Source: Cavia porcellus (taxonomy: Eukaryota; Chordata; Mammalia; Rodentia; Caviidae). From it: a stretch of DNA of 64,000 bases. Shown piece after piece: positions 38,241 through 50,518 of this stretch. The stretch's first letter is position 1; each line of letters begins with the position of its first letter. The notes below the pieces were generated by a model. That model had not been told where the DNA came from. It searched no databases and was given only the letters and a program-made list of their open reading frames with translations. The stretch lies in NCBI RefSeq assembly GCF_034190915.1, contig NW_026947491.1:19904101-19968100 (forward strand). The letters run 5' to 3'. Made by a program: the position numbers and the translations under genes.

Positions 38241-38562
38241 TGACCGGTGCAGCCCCAATGAAACAGGAGACAGGAGACGCTCTTGTGGATGACAGTTAAC
38301 TGCTGGTTTATTTACGCGGGCTCTGGTTTATATATTTGGCCGTGACCAATCACAGACTGCCACGAGGAAGCAGGGCGGGAATGGGACACAGGCTCTGGCT
38401 ACTATATCCAGCTGTGGCCAATCAGGAGTTGCCACAGAGTACGGAGTGAGCACTAAGTGCGCACGGGTTGGCTAATTTAAAGAGGGACGTAGCGCATTGC
38501 GGAAGCTGGCATGGTCCTTAGTCCCGGGTGGGGTATGGTATGTTGAGCACCTGCGCCCAACA
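38241..38562 (-). mobile_element. Solo LTR of a class II (ERV-K-like) element
   Basis: A 322-bp LTR read on the minus strand, starting TGTTGGGCGCAGG and ending CACCGGTCA. An exact 6-bp target-site duplication (ATCTGG at 38235-38240 and 38563-38568) fits class II retroviruses. It holds two inverted CCAAT elements (GATTGG), a TATATAAA box and an AATAAA signal shortly after. No internal region is present, so it arose by recombination between two LTRs. Confidence 0.93.
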
Positions 38563-38837
38563 ATCTGGAGGGAAACATCAGAGACTTCCACAAAAATCTG
38601 CTGAGAGAAGGCCACATATGATCACTTTGCTTTGGTTCAGAAGTGATGCACAGCTGAACAGTGAGTGACTTGTCCTCAGTGCTCTTAAATGGGATGAGCT
38701 CTGTTAGTCTGGTCAGTAAGGAATTGATCAAATGGACCTCAGTTCTCCATTGCTGAAGAACAGCATTGTCAAGTTTGAATGAATGCTGAAGACATTCAAG
38801 CTGGAATAGAAATATGCAATTTAAAAGAAAAAAAACA

Positions 38838-38925
38838 GAACCAGGATTTGGCTCAGCCACAAAAGTGTCCTACTGGCAAACACAAGGTCCTGAGTTTGAG
38901 TCACAGTATCAAAAAAAAAAAAAAA
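38838..38925 (+). repeat. ID-type SINE
   Basis: Diverged SINE (GGATTTGGCTCAGCCACAAA, CTGAGTTTGAGTCACAGTA) with a pure A run near 38911-38926. Confidence 0.75.
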
Positions 38926-38992
38926 AGAAAGGAAGGAAGAAGGAAGAAAGAAGGGAAGAAAGAAAGAAAGGAAGAAGTAAGGCAAGGCAAGA
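38926..38992. repeat. Purine-rich GGAA/GAAA tract
   Basis: Irregular (GAAG/GGAA)n that grew from the SINE tail. Confidence 0.85.
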
Positions 38993-40052
38993 AGCAAATC
39001 AAATCAAATCAGTACAAAGCAGGCGCAAGACACTGAAGACTGGAGCTGAATTTCTAAGAGTGACTAGGAGAAGAAGAATGGGGCCATATAACAGGAATGC
39101 TAGCACATATGCACGTTGCTAGCAAATGGAAGTCTGAAGAAATAGAATCACAATACCATAACTAAGGTGAACATCAAAATAAAACCCATTTTCATGAAAC
39201 AGAACAAAGTATATGTTTTGATTCAAGCATGTTGATACCAGCATCTCACTCTGAAACTCAGGAAGATAAGGGGAGAGGATCATCACATATGCAAAGCCAG
39301 CCTTGGTTCAGTACTTGGACTACAAATGCAATGTGATGAACAAGGGCATCTTCAGGTTAAACTTTAGGAGCGTTTTTACTGTGTGAAAGATATTCATAAT
39401 GCATTTTTGTCCATAAAGGAATAACCAGCATGAGATAGGCACTTTGTATTTAGGAATAACATCCAGAGAACAAGAAGAGAAGGTGAACCTAGAAGGGGAG
39501 TGACTACACAGTAGCTGCACAAGATCATGGGAGGACAAGTCTTTCACACAGACATCTTTCTTCTCCAGTGATCCAAAACATCGCTATTGAATAAGCACAG
39601 GACCCACATACTTATTTCTAGTTCCTTCTGCGTTTGGTCAGGTGAAATTACATCACAGGGTGTCTTAGAGTAGGTGGCAAATGAAGTTCTGCAGACAGCA
39701 ACAATGATGGTGAAGCAAGCTCTCAAGCAGCATAAATAGCACCAAAGGAGGAGACCAGGAGACAAGAAGGGTCCAATGCTCATGTTAGTCCTGCAGTAGC
39801 AGCAGCACCATCTGAACAAGAAGAGACTGAGCTCTTGCCAAGTAGGGAGAAGAGGCTGATGGGAGCTGGTCTCTAACCAGGATGGTGGGGTCTTCATTGC
39901 CCTGCTTCCACCATTGCTGTGAAGACAACTTTCCACTCATCACATATTCAAACCCAGTTAGAATTCAGGTTTACCAGTTTATCTCAGAAACACAAAGGAT
40001 GAGAAATACCTTGAACTCAGTTTCCTCTTCATATATCAAGTATGTAACCCAC
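38993..40052. other. 5' flank of clan II unit 6
   Basis: Aligns with 55080-56170 and 25610-26320. No gene seen. Confidence 0.6.
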
Positions 40053-40060
40053 ATGCAAAT
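40053..40060 (+). promoter_or_regulatory. Ig octamer of clan II unit 6
   Basis: Perfect ATGCAAAT, 116 bp before the leader ATG. Confidence 0.85.
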
Positions 40061-40168
40061 TCACCCTCTAGCTCTAGAATCAAAAACTACTCAAGGGCTG
40101 TGGGAGCTCACACCCCATCCCCAGACAGGGCTGAAGTCTCTCAGGAAGTCAGGGCTTTGCTATAGAAG

Positions 40169-40643
40169 ATGAGACTGTTGGGCCTTCTCCTGTGCCTGGT
40201 GACAGGTCCTCTGGATGAGTGCCATTAATGTAGAATTTAGTTCCATGGGACAGTTTAAAAGCAGGTGTCTTACAGGAAGGTCTTATTTATTATCCCAAGG
40301 TGTCCTGTCCCAGGTGCAGTTGCAACAGTTGGGGTATGGCCTGGTGAAGCCCTCGCAAACCCTGTCCCTCACCTGCACCATCTCTGGATTCTCCATCACG
40401 ACCAGTGGTTACTAATAGATCTGGATCCATCAGACTTCAGCAAAGAGCCTAGGGTATATGGGATACATAATATACAATGGTAGCATTGGCTACAACTTCC
40501 AGAGCCGCATCTCCATTTCCAGGGACACAGGCAAGAACCAGTTGTCTCTGCAGCTGAATGTTATCACCTCAGAAGACACAGCCACCTATTCCTGCACAAT
40601 AGAACATAGCAATTTCTTTTGACTGTGAGCCCAGATATAAACC
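40169..40643 (+). pseudogene. IGHV pseudogene, clan II (unit 6)
   Basis: The leader starts at 40169 ([12 protein letters not shown]), but the donor is GGATGAGT instead of GGTGAGT, so splicing fails. The V exon (from about 40303) reads [16 protein letters not shown] and keeps the first Cys. It then has TAA and TAG side by side at CDR1 (GGTTACTAATAG). The framework 2 Trp after Leu is lost (SLGYMG for SLEWMG). Framework 3 is intact to YSC. RSS: heptamer CATAGCA (40605-40611), 23-bp spacer, nonamer ATATAAACC (40635-40643); the heptamer is too altered for normal use. Confidence 0.9.
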
Positions 40644-40664
40644 GGCCTGTGGGGAAACTATCAA

Positions 40665-40678
40665 CCAGCAGGTGGCGC
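40665..40678 (+). promoter_or_regulatory. CTCF core site 21 bp after RSS (unit 6)
   Basis: CCAGCAGGTGGCGC, identical to the site of the functional unit at 56789, although the V gene and its heptamer are dead. Confidence 0.75.
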
Positions 40679-41322
40679 TCGGCACACACCGCTGTAGGGA
40701 ACTAATTTCACAGCCCTGTGCTGAGAGCCTGGAGTGTTTTCTCCCCACTTGATCACCATCTCCATCACTATGTAATGCACAAGATGCCAGGGAATTTTTC
40801 CATGTCTGATTCCAAAGGGCTGTGTTTCCTTGAACCTGGATTTTGTTCCACCATCTATTTCCTTATGGATTGCACAATAAATTTTTAATGAAAGCATTTT
40901 TCACAATTCAGCTGATGATACAGACTCGTTAGTGTTTAGGTGAAGAACTATTTAACTGTGGAAAATATATCTATTGATGCCAAACGTGCCCCCCACCCTC
41001 AGTTGCATCCACAGAGTGTTTTCATTTGAGGTCCCTTGCCAGTTCTTCTTCACGGAAATCCCTTTTCTCTGAATGGCTGAACATCACTGTGTGTGTTGAC
41101 CTGAGTGCTCACCTGTAACTGGAAGTGTTCCTTTTCCCGTCCGGGGAATAGAAGTCAATGTGATAGAGATCATGGGTGGATTCCTCTGATGAGGAAACAA
41201 TAATTATTCCTGCATATGGATATCTAAAAACTTATAAAATTTATGACACCTGTTGTTCATAAGACAATTGTTTGCCCAAATCAGTGAAATTGCAGCATGA
41301 ACTGAGGGCTTCAAAACCTTAG
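40679..41322. other. 3' flank of unit 6
   Basis: Aligns with 56803-57360 and, around the L1 copy 3 site, with 26934-27128 plus 34249 on. No gene seen. Confidence 0.6.
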
Positions 41323-41340
41323 GAAATGCCGCTTTTAAAA

Positions 41341-41435
41341 AAATTTTATTTAAGAAGAAAAAGAGAAAAAACAAAAACAAAAACAAACAAACAAAAAAAC
41401 AAAGTGATGTAAGGTTACAAGTAATACAGAACTAC

Positions 41436-41481
<46 letters not shown>

Positions 41482-42940
41482 GAAATCACCAGTTAATAGA
41501 TTACACATTATCATCTTAGAGATAGTTGCTCAAGTCACAGTATCAAACCATACAAAGTGAACATTAAACAGCAAGACTACAAACAGTTGTGTTCAATGAT
41601 CCAACCTAAAACATTAATATGGTCATCTATTTAACACCCCTAAACACACTTGCGGTTGTATCCTTTAGAGCACTTTTTTCCCTCTCTTTTTTACAACAAA
41701 ATTTACACATTTTGGGTTTTTTTACTTCTTGTTCTTACTACTTTTTTTGGAATAGAATAAAGTCAAATATGGCAAAACAAAGCTGTCAGTCAAAACCAAG
41801 GATAGACATAGCACATGATGTAAAAACAGAGTACAAGGTTATGAACAATGGTTACCATAATGCCTCTTGCTTCCTTAAAAATAATTGTCTATCTCATTAA
41901 GTCTTATAAAGTTGAACAAAACAGTAGAGAACAAGACCAATAAAACCTAAACCTTGTAAACATTATAGCACTTCCAAAGAAGATAATAGTCAAACCAGAA
42001 TGGGTTTGACTAGGGAATGTTATTTCCTTCAATTTAGTTGCCTATACCCTTGAACTTGATACTATCAGAGTCTAATCAGTCAAAACAGGATAGTGGGAGT
42101 ATTACAGAACTTCAAATCAAGTTAATAGGAAATAAAAAAATGTTACTATAATATAACATGCTAATTTTTTATTTTTCCCCTTAATTAAAAAATCATAAAA
42201 TGATAACTAATTTTTTAATGAATAAGAGAGAGATTGAGATAAAAGAGGACATAACAACATAACAATACAGGTCAAAGCATGACAGTTTCAGCAACCTAGA
42301 GCTTCACTACCAAATAACCCAACTGAATAGTAGTTACCATAGTGTCTTTTTCCTTTAAATATTTGAATATAACTCCGTATACTATAGCTTCAAATATATC
42401 AAGTCAGTGTAAAGGCATTCAAGTGGATGAAAGCATTATAGGGTATTTAGAACCAGCTAACAGAAAACGAATGATGGTTTCTATATTATCTCTTTGCCTA
42501 TAACAATTTTTGTTTATACTATCGCATATAATAAAATCGAGCAAGATATATCACGATAAAAGCAATGGAGACAGAATAGCCATAGTTTGGTGGGGCTTCA
42601 AAACAAGCTGATAGTAAATCAGCACTAGCTATTATGATGACTTATTTTCTTCAAAATAGCTGTTCATTTCATCACAGGCAATAATATCAATCAGCCCAGA
42701 ATAAAGCTATTCCAATTAATAAGTGAAAACTTTATAAGGCTTCAAGGCCAAATAATTGGGAATCATGATTACCACACACTTTTATATATGTGAATTATTA
42801 CTTACAGTAGGGAAACTATTCAGTATTCACACATGCAAGATTGATTTATTTCACTTATGAGTATGGTCTTAAGCTGTGTCCATTTATTGATAAATATATC
42901 AATGTGATCCTTATTTATAGCTGAGTAATTACTTTATATC
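41341..42940 (-). mobile_element. LINE-1 3' fragment A (older 3' UTR type)
   Basis: Minus-strand L1 3' UTR plus the last part of ORF2. It contains the ~270-bp extra 3' UTR segment (about 42390-42680) also found in L1 copy 1. A (CA)n tract lies at about 41439-41476. An 18-bp duplication (GAAATGCCGCTTTTAAAA at 41323-41340) adjoins its 3' end, but its partner lies beyond fragment B. Confidence 0.85.
41439..41476. repeat. (CA)n microsatellite
   Basis: Uninterrupted ACAC run of about 19 units within L1 fragment A. The homologous place in other copies is A-rich, so this is a local expansion. Confidence 0.95.
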
Positions 42941-42956
42941 TACTTATTACTCTTTT

Positions 42957-44622
42957 TTAAAAATTTTATTTAATAGGAAAAAGAGAAAAAACAAAACAAA
43001 ACAAAGCATTATAAGGGTACAAGTAATACAGAACTACAAAAAAAAAACAGTAAGGAATCACCAGTTAATAGATTACATATTATCATCTTATAGATAGTTG
43101 CTCAAGTCACAGTATCGAAGCATACAAAGTGGACAACAGTGAGACTGCAAACAGTTGTGTGCAATGATCCAACCAAAAATATTAATATGGTCAGCTATTT
43201 AACACCCCTAAACACACTTGCTGTTGTATCTTTTAGAGCACTTTTTTTCCTTCTCTTTTTTACTACAAAATTTACACATTTTGGGTTTTATTACTCCTTA
43301 GTTCTTATTACTTTTTTTTTGGGAGAGAATATAGTAAATTTGGCAAAACACAGCTGTCCGTCAAAACCAAGGATAGACATAGAAAATGATGTAAAAACAG
43401 AGTACAAGGTTATCAACAATGGTTACCATAATGTCTCTTGTTTCCTTAAAAATAATTGTCTATCTCATTAGGTGTTATAATGTTGAACAAAACAGTAGAG
43501 AACAAGACCAATAAAACTTAAATACTGTAAACATTACAGGACTTCCAAAGGAGACAATAGTCAAACCAGAATGGGCAGCTTAGTGAAACTTATTGCCTTC
43601 AAAGTAGTTGCCTATACCCTCAAACTTGATACTATCATACAGAATGGAACAGAGTCTAATCAGTCAAAACAAGATCATGGGAGTATTACAGGACTTCAAA
43701 ACAAGTTAATAGGAAATCAAAAAAAGTTACTATTATATATCCTGCTAACTTTTTTAAGTTTTCCCCTTAATTAAAAAAACCATAAAAAAAACTAAATAAT
43801 TTTTTTAATGAATAAGAGAGAGATTGAGATAAAAGAGGACATAACAATATAACAATACAGGTCAAAGCATGACAGTTTCAGCAACATAGTGCTTCACCAA
43901 CAAATAACCCGACTTAATAGTAACTACCATTGTGTCTGTCTTTTTCCTTGAAATATTTGAATAAAACTTCATATACTATAGCTTCAAATATTTCCATATC
44001 AAGAAGCCCAGAATAAAGCCTTTCCAATTAATAAGTGAAAACTTTATAAGGCTTCAAGGCCACATAATGGGGAATCATGATTACCACATATTTGTATATA
44101 TTTAAATCGTTATTTACATTAGGGAAACTATTTGGTATTCACACATGTGAAGATTGATTTATTTCACTTATGAGTATGGTCTCAAGTTGCGCCCATTTAC
44201 TGATAAATATCTCAATGTGATCCTTCTTTATAGCTGAATAATACTCCATTGTATAAAAATACCACAACTTTTTTATCCATTCCTCAGTTGATGCACACTT
44301 GGGTTGTTTCCAAGATCTGGCGATTACAAATCGTGCTGCTGTAAACATATGTGCACATAAATCACTGTGGTATGATGCTTTCAGTTCTTCTGGGAATATG
44401 CCTAGAAGTGGAATAGCTGGAACAAATGGGACTTCCAATCCCAGCTTTTTGAGAAATCTCCACTGACCTGCACAAAGGTTGTAACAGTCTACACTCCCAC
44501 CACCAGTGTAGGAGAGTTCCTTTTTCCCCACAGCCTCTCCAGCATTTGTTGTTGTTGGTTTTCTTGATCCTGGCCATTCTTTCAGGAGTGACATGGAATC
44601 TCAGTGTGGTTTTAATTTGTAT
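42957..44622 (-). mobile_element. LINE-1 3' fragment B (younger 3' UTR type)
   Basis: A second 5'-truncated L1 end, minus strand, immediately upstream (in L1 sense) of A. It lacks the 270-bp segment and includes slightly more of ORF2 (to the GIGS region, ~44600). The matching duplication GAAATGCCACTTTTAAAA is at 44623-44640, one mismatch from 41323-41340, so A and B together are framed by one target-site duplication. Confidence 0.88.
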
Positions 44623-44640
44623 GAAATGCCACTTTTAAAA

Positions 44641-45136
44641 AGAGCAAATTGAGGATGAAAATGGATGGCAGCTAGGACCCTGATGTGCATGTATGTGCAT
44701 GCACATACACTGTGATCTGAGGGTGTGTGTCATGCACACGATTCTATGCACCTGTGCTGCGTGTAATTCATAGTGTTTATCCCAGGGACTGTGTTCTGAT
44801 TTTCATGTTTCAAAGCCATCTTTCATCTGTAAAACCACTCAGCTACCTAGCTTGCTTTCCCACTGCCTTTTCTTTCCTGGAGTGGGAGATTCTGGGCCTC
44901 AGGCAATGGACCTCAGGGTCAGCACTGAGCTATTTGGGGGCTCAGTCAGCATCCTCCACCCAGAGGCAGATCCAAAACTTGCTCATCCTCTGTCTCCTTA
45001 AGACCTTTCTAAACAAGAGTCCATGCTAGAATGTAGATACTTCTCGAATTATCATATACATTACTATTGCATATTGGCTTAAATTCCAGTCGTAACTCTG
45101 TATTTAAAATGTTGTTAGGGATTCTAAAGTCTTCAA
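44641..45136. other. 5' flank of the split clan II unit
   Basis: No octamer or gene recognised. Contains an 18-bp perfect palindrome at 44691-44708. Confidence 0.4.
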
Positions 45137-45317
45137 GGACCTGGGACCCTGCTGTTTCTTTCTCTCTTTGGTGAAAGTTCCAAAATGTGAGTGTTGGAAT
45201 TTTGAGATAGGATGATGGGTAGATACTGGCTCTGAGCTCAGGATTCACCATCCTGTCCCAGATGTAGATGCAAATCCCAGAACTAGCCTGGTGAAGTAAT
45301 CACGGCCCCTGTTTCTG
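45137..45317 (+). pseudogene. IGHV pseudogene, clan II, 5' half (split by provirus)
   Basis: 45137-45187 resembles a leader ending in a GTGAGTG donor (start codon not seen). 45251-45317 matches framework 1 of clan II V exons (CTGTCCCAG, then GCCTGGTGAAG, ending at CCTGTTTCTG). Mature codon 3 is TAG (45265-45267), the same defect as units 1, 3 and 9. The exon stops at the LTR of the retrovirus and continues at 50519. Confidence 0.6.
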
Positions 45318-45649
45318 AGCTGTGACTTAGTATGGCTCCTGAGGTACTTGGGGTTAAGGACCACAAGAGGATGAGAAAATTAAGAAGAAACAAAGCTGGA
45401 GTGAGGTGGAGACTTTACTCTCCTAATGGGAGGAAAGGAACTGCTCAGTCATTATAGCACCTTTATTTATGTACTGGGAAAGATGATGTCAATTTCAGCC
45501 CCTCTGCCTAGTAACTCATTTGCCTCACAGGCCTGGACCCCTTGCATTTTTGGTGCTGGAACAACTTGTTTACATAGCTTGTTTTGGTCTTTCTGTGTTT
45601 TCTGGGCTGGCCTTGCTTTAGCCCCACACATGTGCTCAAACTCCCTACA
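45318..45649 (-). repeat. 3' LTR of the decayed retrovirus
   Basis: On the minus strand it starts TGTAGGGAGTTTGAGC. The far end has mutated from the expected CA and is placed by alignment with the other LTR. Confidence 0.65.
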
Positions 45650-48600
45650 TATCCTTCTCTTTTGTTTTGTTGTTGCACAGGATGGGTGGTCAGTTGAAGC
45701 TGGAGGAGCTTGTTGCAGAGCTCTGTAGATCTTTTTCTTTTAAATTCATTCCAAAGATTTTAAGTCCCTGCATTCTGCAATTGAAACTCTGTGCAGGAGT
45801 CAGCTACTAGTGCAGGTGGCACCTGCCAAAAGTTATTATGTGTTTCTTTTATAACATATTACTTTAGCATTGCTTTATATACCTCTTGTAGTTGTACATT
45901 TTTTTGCAGGATTTTCAAGACCATGTTAAAGTAAGGCATGCTTTAAGTACAATCAATTTTTGATCAAGATCAGTTAGGTCTCCTCAGGAATACCTTGGAA
46001 CCAGGTATAGAACCTCTTAGTTCGTCTGTCAGTGTCAGCCATTCAGATAAGACACAGCCCATTGCTTGACCAAGTAGCTTTCTGTGAAAGCTTGAGAGAT
46101 TTTTGCTCCTCGTGACTTTCCTTAGACACACCACACACTGATGATGACTTTCCTCAATGATCACACAGTCTTCTTGATCAGAAGACCAGGGACTCATTGA
46201 GTATATGATGATGCAGCAGAGGTTCTCTTATGTCATGCATTCTCATTGATCTTGGAGGGCTGGGGTATAATATGGGCCTGTCTTCTTATTGGCTGGCCTC
46301 TTAGCCCATCTGTGTTTCTAATTGTTATTCTCCAAACCTCAGCTGTTTAACAACCAGAAGAAAAGATTGATAACAGTATAATATAGTTAGAAGCAGTATC
46401 GTCTTATCTAAGTATCAAGTATCTTACAACATATAATAGAACCATTGTTTTTTAACAACCATGGCTGTAGAATATTAACAAAGAGTTACATATTTTACAT
46501 AGAGAACTGGAAATCAAACCACATACAATGTTGTAGCATTAATTCATGATGACATTTTGTAACACACTTGAATTTTCATTTTGACATCAAATTTCTCTTT
46601 TTCGGTTCATCATCCCTATCTAATACATAAAAGATTTTACCTAACTTGTTGATGTTTAGTGGGATGTAGAACTCACAAGCATTTTTTGAAGGCAGAGGTC
46701 TGAATCTGAACCAAAATTTTATCACCATAAATAATCCCTATTTTGCTTTTTTTGAGGACCTGTTTATCTGGAAGCATGACTATTTGAATGCAGCATCAGG
46801 TTAACAACAAACATTTGTCATAACCATATGAAAACCTTAGTATGGGCATTTTAAAAGTCAAAAACTTTTTGTATTGTTTCTTTAAATGACAACCAATGTG
46901 AATATATCACAATAATATTTATATATATTTAGTGGGGATGTCTCGCATAAGTCTTTGGAGATCACTGGGGCCTCCAATTAATGAACAAGACCTGGTAAAA
47001 TGATACAGGGTGGTCTCTTTCTTATTCATCAATTGAAGTCCTGTCCAACAATCCTAACCCAAAAGGATTTTTGTTTAATCATTTTTATAATTTTTTCTTA
47101 AGAAAACTCAATCATAACATTTAACATATTATTTTTAAACAATGAGAGACTCTCATGTTTTGATAAGCAACAATGTACATTACATTTACACAATTGATGT
47201 TAGCATCATTTTGACTAAGTGGGAAAGTAGGTGGAAGCATATTTTGTAATTCCATAACTCAGGTAAATCTTGATTAAATGATCTATAAATGCAACAGACA
47301 AAGTAAAAATGAAAATTGCTGAACTCAAAATGAAAAGAACAGCTGTTCACAGACAAATGGACAAACATGGACAGATGATCTGTACAGATCTAAAGAGAAG
47401 CAGAAATAAACACAGAGTTGTTGATGTTCACAAGAGTTCTCCAAGTTCCTGGGGGCTATTTCACATCCCTTTTGCTGAACTAGCTCGCTTCTTACACCCC
47501 GTGTCCTTGGGGTTGAAACACCTGTCACCTCCAGCACCCCACACCCTCAGGTCGTTTCTCAGCATCCCCGCCACCCCCTGCCACTTGGACACTCCTGTAC
47601 TGGCACTTGTGCTATTGGCTCCACTTGTGTGAGTGACCACTAAGTCAGTGACTTCCAACAACAACTTAATAGACTGGACAAACAGACAGATAGATTCACA
47701 GGCAGACTAATGAACATCTTACACAATCAGAGTGCACTCAAATATATTTTAGCAGAATTGAATTACACAAAACTTTTACGATTGTAGAAATTGTAATTTT
47801 AAGTAGACTAGTCAGATTTGCTGTAGGTCAATTAGCAGAGATCTCATAAAAATTTGAAAAAGACAAAATCATATTTATAGTCAACATATATATTTGTTAT
47901 AGGACTTAACATGCACTTTTATCATCTATTTGGATCTTTTTTATTTTTTTGTTACCATCTAATGGGCATCTTGGTTCAATTAAGGTTGGTTCTAGATTCA
48001 TCCTTTTCTATCAGTTGTAAAGTGGTCTTCAAGGCAACACTGTCATAGGACTAAGCATCAGCTTCTTGAGAGGTAGAATTAACTTCTTTTGGGTCCAAGA
48101 TATAGCTGGACAGCACACATTGGCACCCAGATAGGCCATTTAGTTTTCCTGGGAAAAAACATGTAAGCATACCCTTGACCCCACATTAGCACTGTACTGG
48201 TTGTTTTTATTATCCTGAATGAAGGTATTTCCAATGGACTCTTTTCTTTTTAGCCTTTATTTAATTGCATTCCTTTTCTGCTTCAGTAGTTATGTCTTTA
48301 TTAGAATTTAAATATTTTAAATGGTATATACTGCCAAGTGAAAACTATTATGAGGTCAACTGTCCCTTTTGTGTTTTGAAATTCAAATTGTAGGCACAAT
48401 TAATCATTTTTAGACCTGACAATTATAAAGAATTTTTGTGGTAAGGTATGGAGAAAACGGAAACTGCATTTTATATTTTAGTATTTTGGGGTTTCTCAGA
48501 AAATGCAGGTGGTGCTGCTTCTGGGCTGGAGGCTCCGCTGTTGTTGGGGACCTGAGCACCAATGCAGTGTAAACTTTTGATGCATAAAGTGTGTGCACAG

Positions 48601-50169
48601 GTGATGCAAAAAACCAGGGTGGCTTGGGAAGGCCAGGGCCATGTCCCAATTCTCTAATAAGTATCAGAAGATCCACAGTCCTTTGGTAACCTTTCTTTAG
48701 TTATAGATTTTCCAATTTTTGACAAGAGAAGAACTACCAATTGAGCAATACAATAATTCAGGGAGATTTGAACTATGTTTGAAGTAGATTGAACCATAAC
48801 CATGATTTACCCTTGCAGCTGAAACAAGCAATATTGTTTCTTTGCCTTCCTTGTTGGTGCCAAACTCCAGGCTCAGTGAAGCTCTTTGGTGCACTCCCGT
48901 GCCTGGGGGCCTGTGGGAAGTAGTGAGAGGAGCAGAAAGCAGCAGTTTCTATTAAATAACCCTTTAAAATCTGCAGAGGGCCAGCTAGATTTGTGTTGGT
49001 TTGTTTTTTTCCTAGTCTTGCCCTAAGGTGTTTTTCAATTTCCTCCCAGGTATGTAAATTTACAATTCATTTTTCTGGGGACAAACCCAAGAAATTTAGC
49101 AAGCTGTTTAGTGTCAGTGTATTGAAATCTAAAATTATTGTAGGAAAACAAAAAGAAGCTAAATAAACATAGATTTAAAATAATGTTGGTTCTGAAACAA
49201 GTATCCCTGTAGTAAACAATTTTGAAAAGCAATGGACTCTGAGAATTTACACTACCAGTTACCAAGACCCACTACAAAGCCATAGTGAGAGTGTGATATG
49301 CTGGAGTCAGACTATTATCAGCTGGTGAAAGCCAAATGTTGGATTTTTAGAAGTTTAAAAGGTTAGTTGTTGTATTGTTTATTTGAAATTGTCTTTTGTA
49401 AGATCATTTTGTAAACAGGAATCAGCAAACCACAAATCAGGACCATATTACCCCCTAATCATTAGGGGCCTGCTGGGCCAAGCAGAGCCAGGCCATCTTG
49501 GGGAGCCATCAGACCCCTACTGTTTGGCAGAGCTGCCTCAGGTCCTGCTGGAAGTTTTACTTTTGTAACACTTTAGAACTTAGATTGAATGGTCCAATGA
49601 AACCATCACCTACACTTTAGATAGATAGTTGAAGGTTTTGCTGCAGAGTTACTGGCTCAGTTAAAGTTATCAGTGTGGCTGGCAGTCATGCTGCCCACTT
49701 TTCCCTGCTCAAGATCTGATTCTGAAACAGTGCCTGCAGCCAGTTCCCTTGTAATTGTCTTAAGAAGCATTAGGTTATTAAGACCCTGTCTAATCCAGAT
49801 CCTCAGAATGACTGTAAATACTCCACAGAAGGACTGCAAATACTGCAATCATGCACACAACTAACAGCTTCTTATACATTTGTGATTATTTTGGATAAGT
49901 TTGCTCTATAGGTAGACAGCTGATATAATCAATATACCTCTCCTTTTTTTTTCATTTCAGGGGATGGAGTTTCTCTCAGGCCCATTTATAACTGCACCTA
50001 GAGAATGAGACAGTTTCAATGCCCCACTCTTTAAACCTTATGAAGCCAGTATAATACTCTCCAGTGATGACTATTTTCCTATACCAATGCACTTCTCACC
50101 CTAAGTTGTGCACACATGAGAAGTGTCCCCTTGTCCTCAGTCTCACCCCATCTATGTTGTGGCACCATA

Positions 50170-50512
50170 TGCCGTGACCCAATGCAGGTTCTGAGGTTCA
50201 TGGGGTTATGGACTGCAGGAGGATGAGAAAAATAAAGAAAAAGGCATATCTAGTGTCAGGTGGAGCCCTTAGGGTCCTGATGTGAGGAAAGGAACTGCTC
50301 AACCAACACAGCATATTTATTTATACCTTCCAAAGAATGTCAGTTTCAAACCCACTGCCTAACAACTTGTTTGGCTGGCAGGCCTGGGCCCCTTGCATTT
50401 TTGGTGCTAAAACTTGTTTACATAGCTTGCATTGGTCTCTCTATTTTTTCTGGGATGGCCTTGATTTAGTCCCACACATGTGATCAATCTCCAGCTTCAA
50501 TCACTCCCCACA
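50170..50512 (-). repeat. 5' LTR of the decayed retrovirus
   Basis: On the minus strand it starts TGTGGGGAGTGATTGAAG and ends GGGTCACGGCA (TG...CA ends). Confidence 0.7.
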
Positions 50513-50518
50513 TCTCTG

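Larger units (their letters stand above)
45318..50512 (-). mobile_element. Decayed class II endogenous retrovirus
   Basis: Two related LTRs, 45318-45649 (3' LTR) and 50170-50512 (5' LTR), share blocks such as CCCTTGCATTTTTGGTGCT and TTGTTTACATAGCTTG. The flanks TTTCTG (45312-45317) and TCTCTG (50513-50518) form a 6-bp target-site duplication with one mismatch. In minus-strand sense, a purine tract (AAAAGAGAAGGATA) precedes the 3' LTR, and TGGTGCCACAAC just inside the 5' LTR resembles a tRNA-Lys primer-binding site. The ~4.5-kb interior has no recognisable gag, pol or env frame. The LTRs have diverged clearly, so the element is old. Confidence 0.7.

Noticed and set aside
45268..45275. ATGCAAAT inside 45.27 kb
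   Set aside because: Lies in the framework 1 sequence of the split V exon, not upstream of a leader; chance match.
45970..49864. Short frames within the provirus interior as retroviral genes
   Set aside because: None carries a motif I can tie to gag, protease, polymerase or env; lengths are as expected by chance.
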